This document shows, in pieces, positions 63,886-64,000 of a stretch of DNA of 64,000 nucleotides (its first letter is position 1; every line of letters begins with the position of its first letter). Source of the stretch: Saccharothrix algeriensis (GTDB taxonomy: Bacteria > Actinomycetota > Actinomycetes > Mycobacteriales > Pseudonocardiaceae); NCBI RefSeq assembly GCF_016907655.1, contig NZ_JAFBCL010000001.1, positions 4,684,001-4,748,000 on the forward strand, read 5' to 3'. The notes beneath the pieces were generated by a model. That model was not told the origin of the DNA, ran no database searches, and saw nothing but the letters and a program-made list of their open reading frames with translations. The translations under genes were made by a program, and so were the position numbers.

Positions 63886-64000
63886 CCAGCGCGAACAGCC
63901 GCCCTACCCGCTACGACGCCGACGGTGACCCGCTCCAGCCCGAGTTCCGCGGCCAGGCGCAGGATTGCTTCGATCAGCAGGCCGCCGAGTCCACGCGGTC
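63886..64000 (-). other. Possible acetyltransferase fragment running off the right edge
   Basis: On the minus strand the frame from the window end reads PRGLGGLLIEAILRLAAE then LGLERVTVGV, close to the acetyl-CoA-binding part of GNAT enzymes (R-G-x-G-x-x-L-L). The frame continues openly to the left but loses similarity. The plus strand reads NSRPTRYDADGDPL, which also looks protein-like; I cannot decide from 115 bases. Confidence 0.3.

Overview
The window is 64 kb of very GC-rich DNA (above 70 % by eye) with GTG/TTG starts, mycothiol-type accessory families and the core order rimP-nusA-ylxR-infB-DUF503-rbfA-DHH ... truB-ribF ... rpsO-pnp-M16 peptidase-dapB ... thyX ... dapA-rnj. This fits a filamentous actinomycete of the Pseudonocardiales, probably the Saccharothrix/Actinosynnema/Lentzea group (inferred from gene content, not from a marker search). 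No rRNA, tRNA, CRISPR array, prophage or replication origin was seen.

Layout. 1-1.6 kb: the start of bioF, divergent from a cytochrome P450 across 36 bp. 1.7-9.3 kb: a cobalamin riboswitch followed by a tightly packed corrinoid operon (ChlI/ChlD-type cobaltochelatase, cobO, cobB, cobM, a shortened cobL, and cbiG with a partial CbiH domain). 9.3-14.3 kb: a secreted trypsin-like protease, a PIG-L deacetylase, a two-domain siroheme synthase (CysG type) and an ArsR-like regulator, then a repeat-filled gap. 14.3-20.7 kb: mostly minus-strand genes (DEAD-box helicase, RIO kinase with a possible leader peptide, hypothetical, GlxA/AraC regulator, YaaA, VOC). 20.8-29.5 kb: proS, HAD hydrolase, two low-complexity single-pass membrane proteins, YjbQ, SDR, class-V aminotransferase, ferritin-like and lipoprotein genes. 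29.6-36.6 kb: the translation cluster rimP to nrnA. 36.6-37.4 kb: G-rich repeats and a 131-bp nested palindrome. 37.4-49.1 kb: MATE and MFS transporters, truB, a small QAG-motif membrane protein, ribF, HTH regulator, thpR, rpsO, pnp, M16 peptidase, dapB. 49.1-55.4 kb: accessory stretch (small peptide, PRC-barrel, VTT membrane protein, GNAT, EamA, YcaQ-like glycosylase behind a DNA-damage-type promoter, DUF4097/RHH pair with its operator array, macro domain). 55.4-61.4 kb: thyX, ACT protein, Ser/Thr kinase, TIGR03085, dapA, rnj. 61.4-64 kb: a repeat-rich, gene-poor junction with duplicated promoter-like segments, a decayed IS5-type transposase, one intact hypothetical gene and acetyltransferase scraps.

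How the genes connect. The riboswitch would shut off the corrinoid operon when B12 is abundant; CysG-type siroheme synthase at 11.3 kb supplies precorrin-2/siroheme. The central clusters form the expected actinobacterial transcription/translation/RNA-decay neighbourhood (NusA, IF-2, RbfA, TruB, S15, PNPase, RNase J), interleaved with lysine/peptidoglycan synthesis (DapB, DapA) and thymidylate synthesis (ThyX).

The items most worth following up are: the half-length CbiE and CbiH methyltransferase domains in the corrinoid operon; three TTGTCG-N11-hexamer sites, one directly ahead of a YcaQ-like DNA-repair gene and two in a duplicated gene-less segment; the two-membrane-segment protein ending in QAG repeats; the RHH/DUF4097 operon with TGACGTCA-type operators and a 49-bp tandem repeat growing out of its 3' end; the 131-bp nested palindrome; and a window-wide pattern of leaderless starts (TANNNT, 6-8 nt, then RTG). 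Starts, promoters and operators were read by eye; no similarity search was run.
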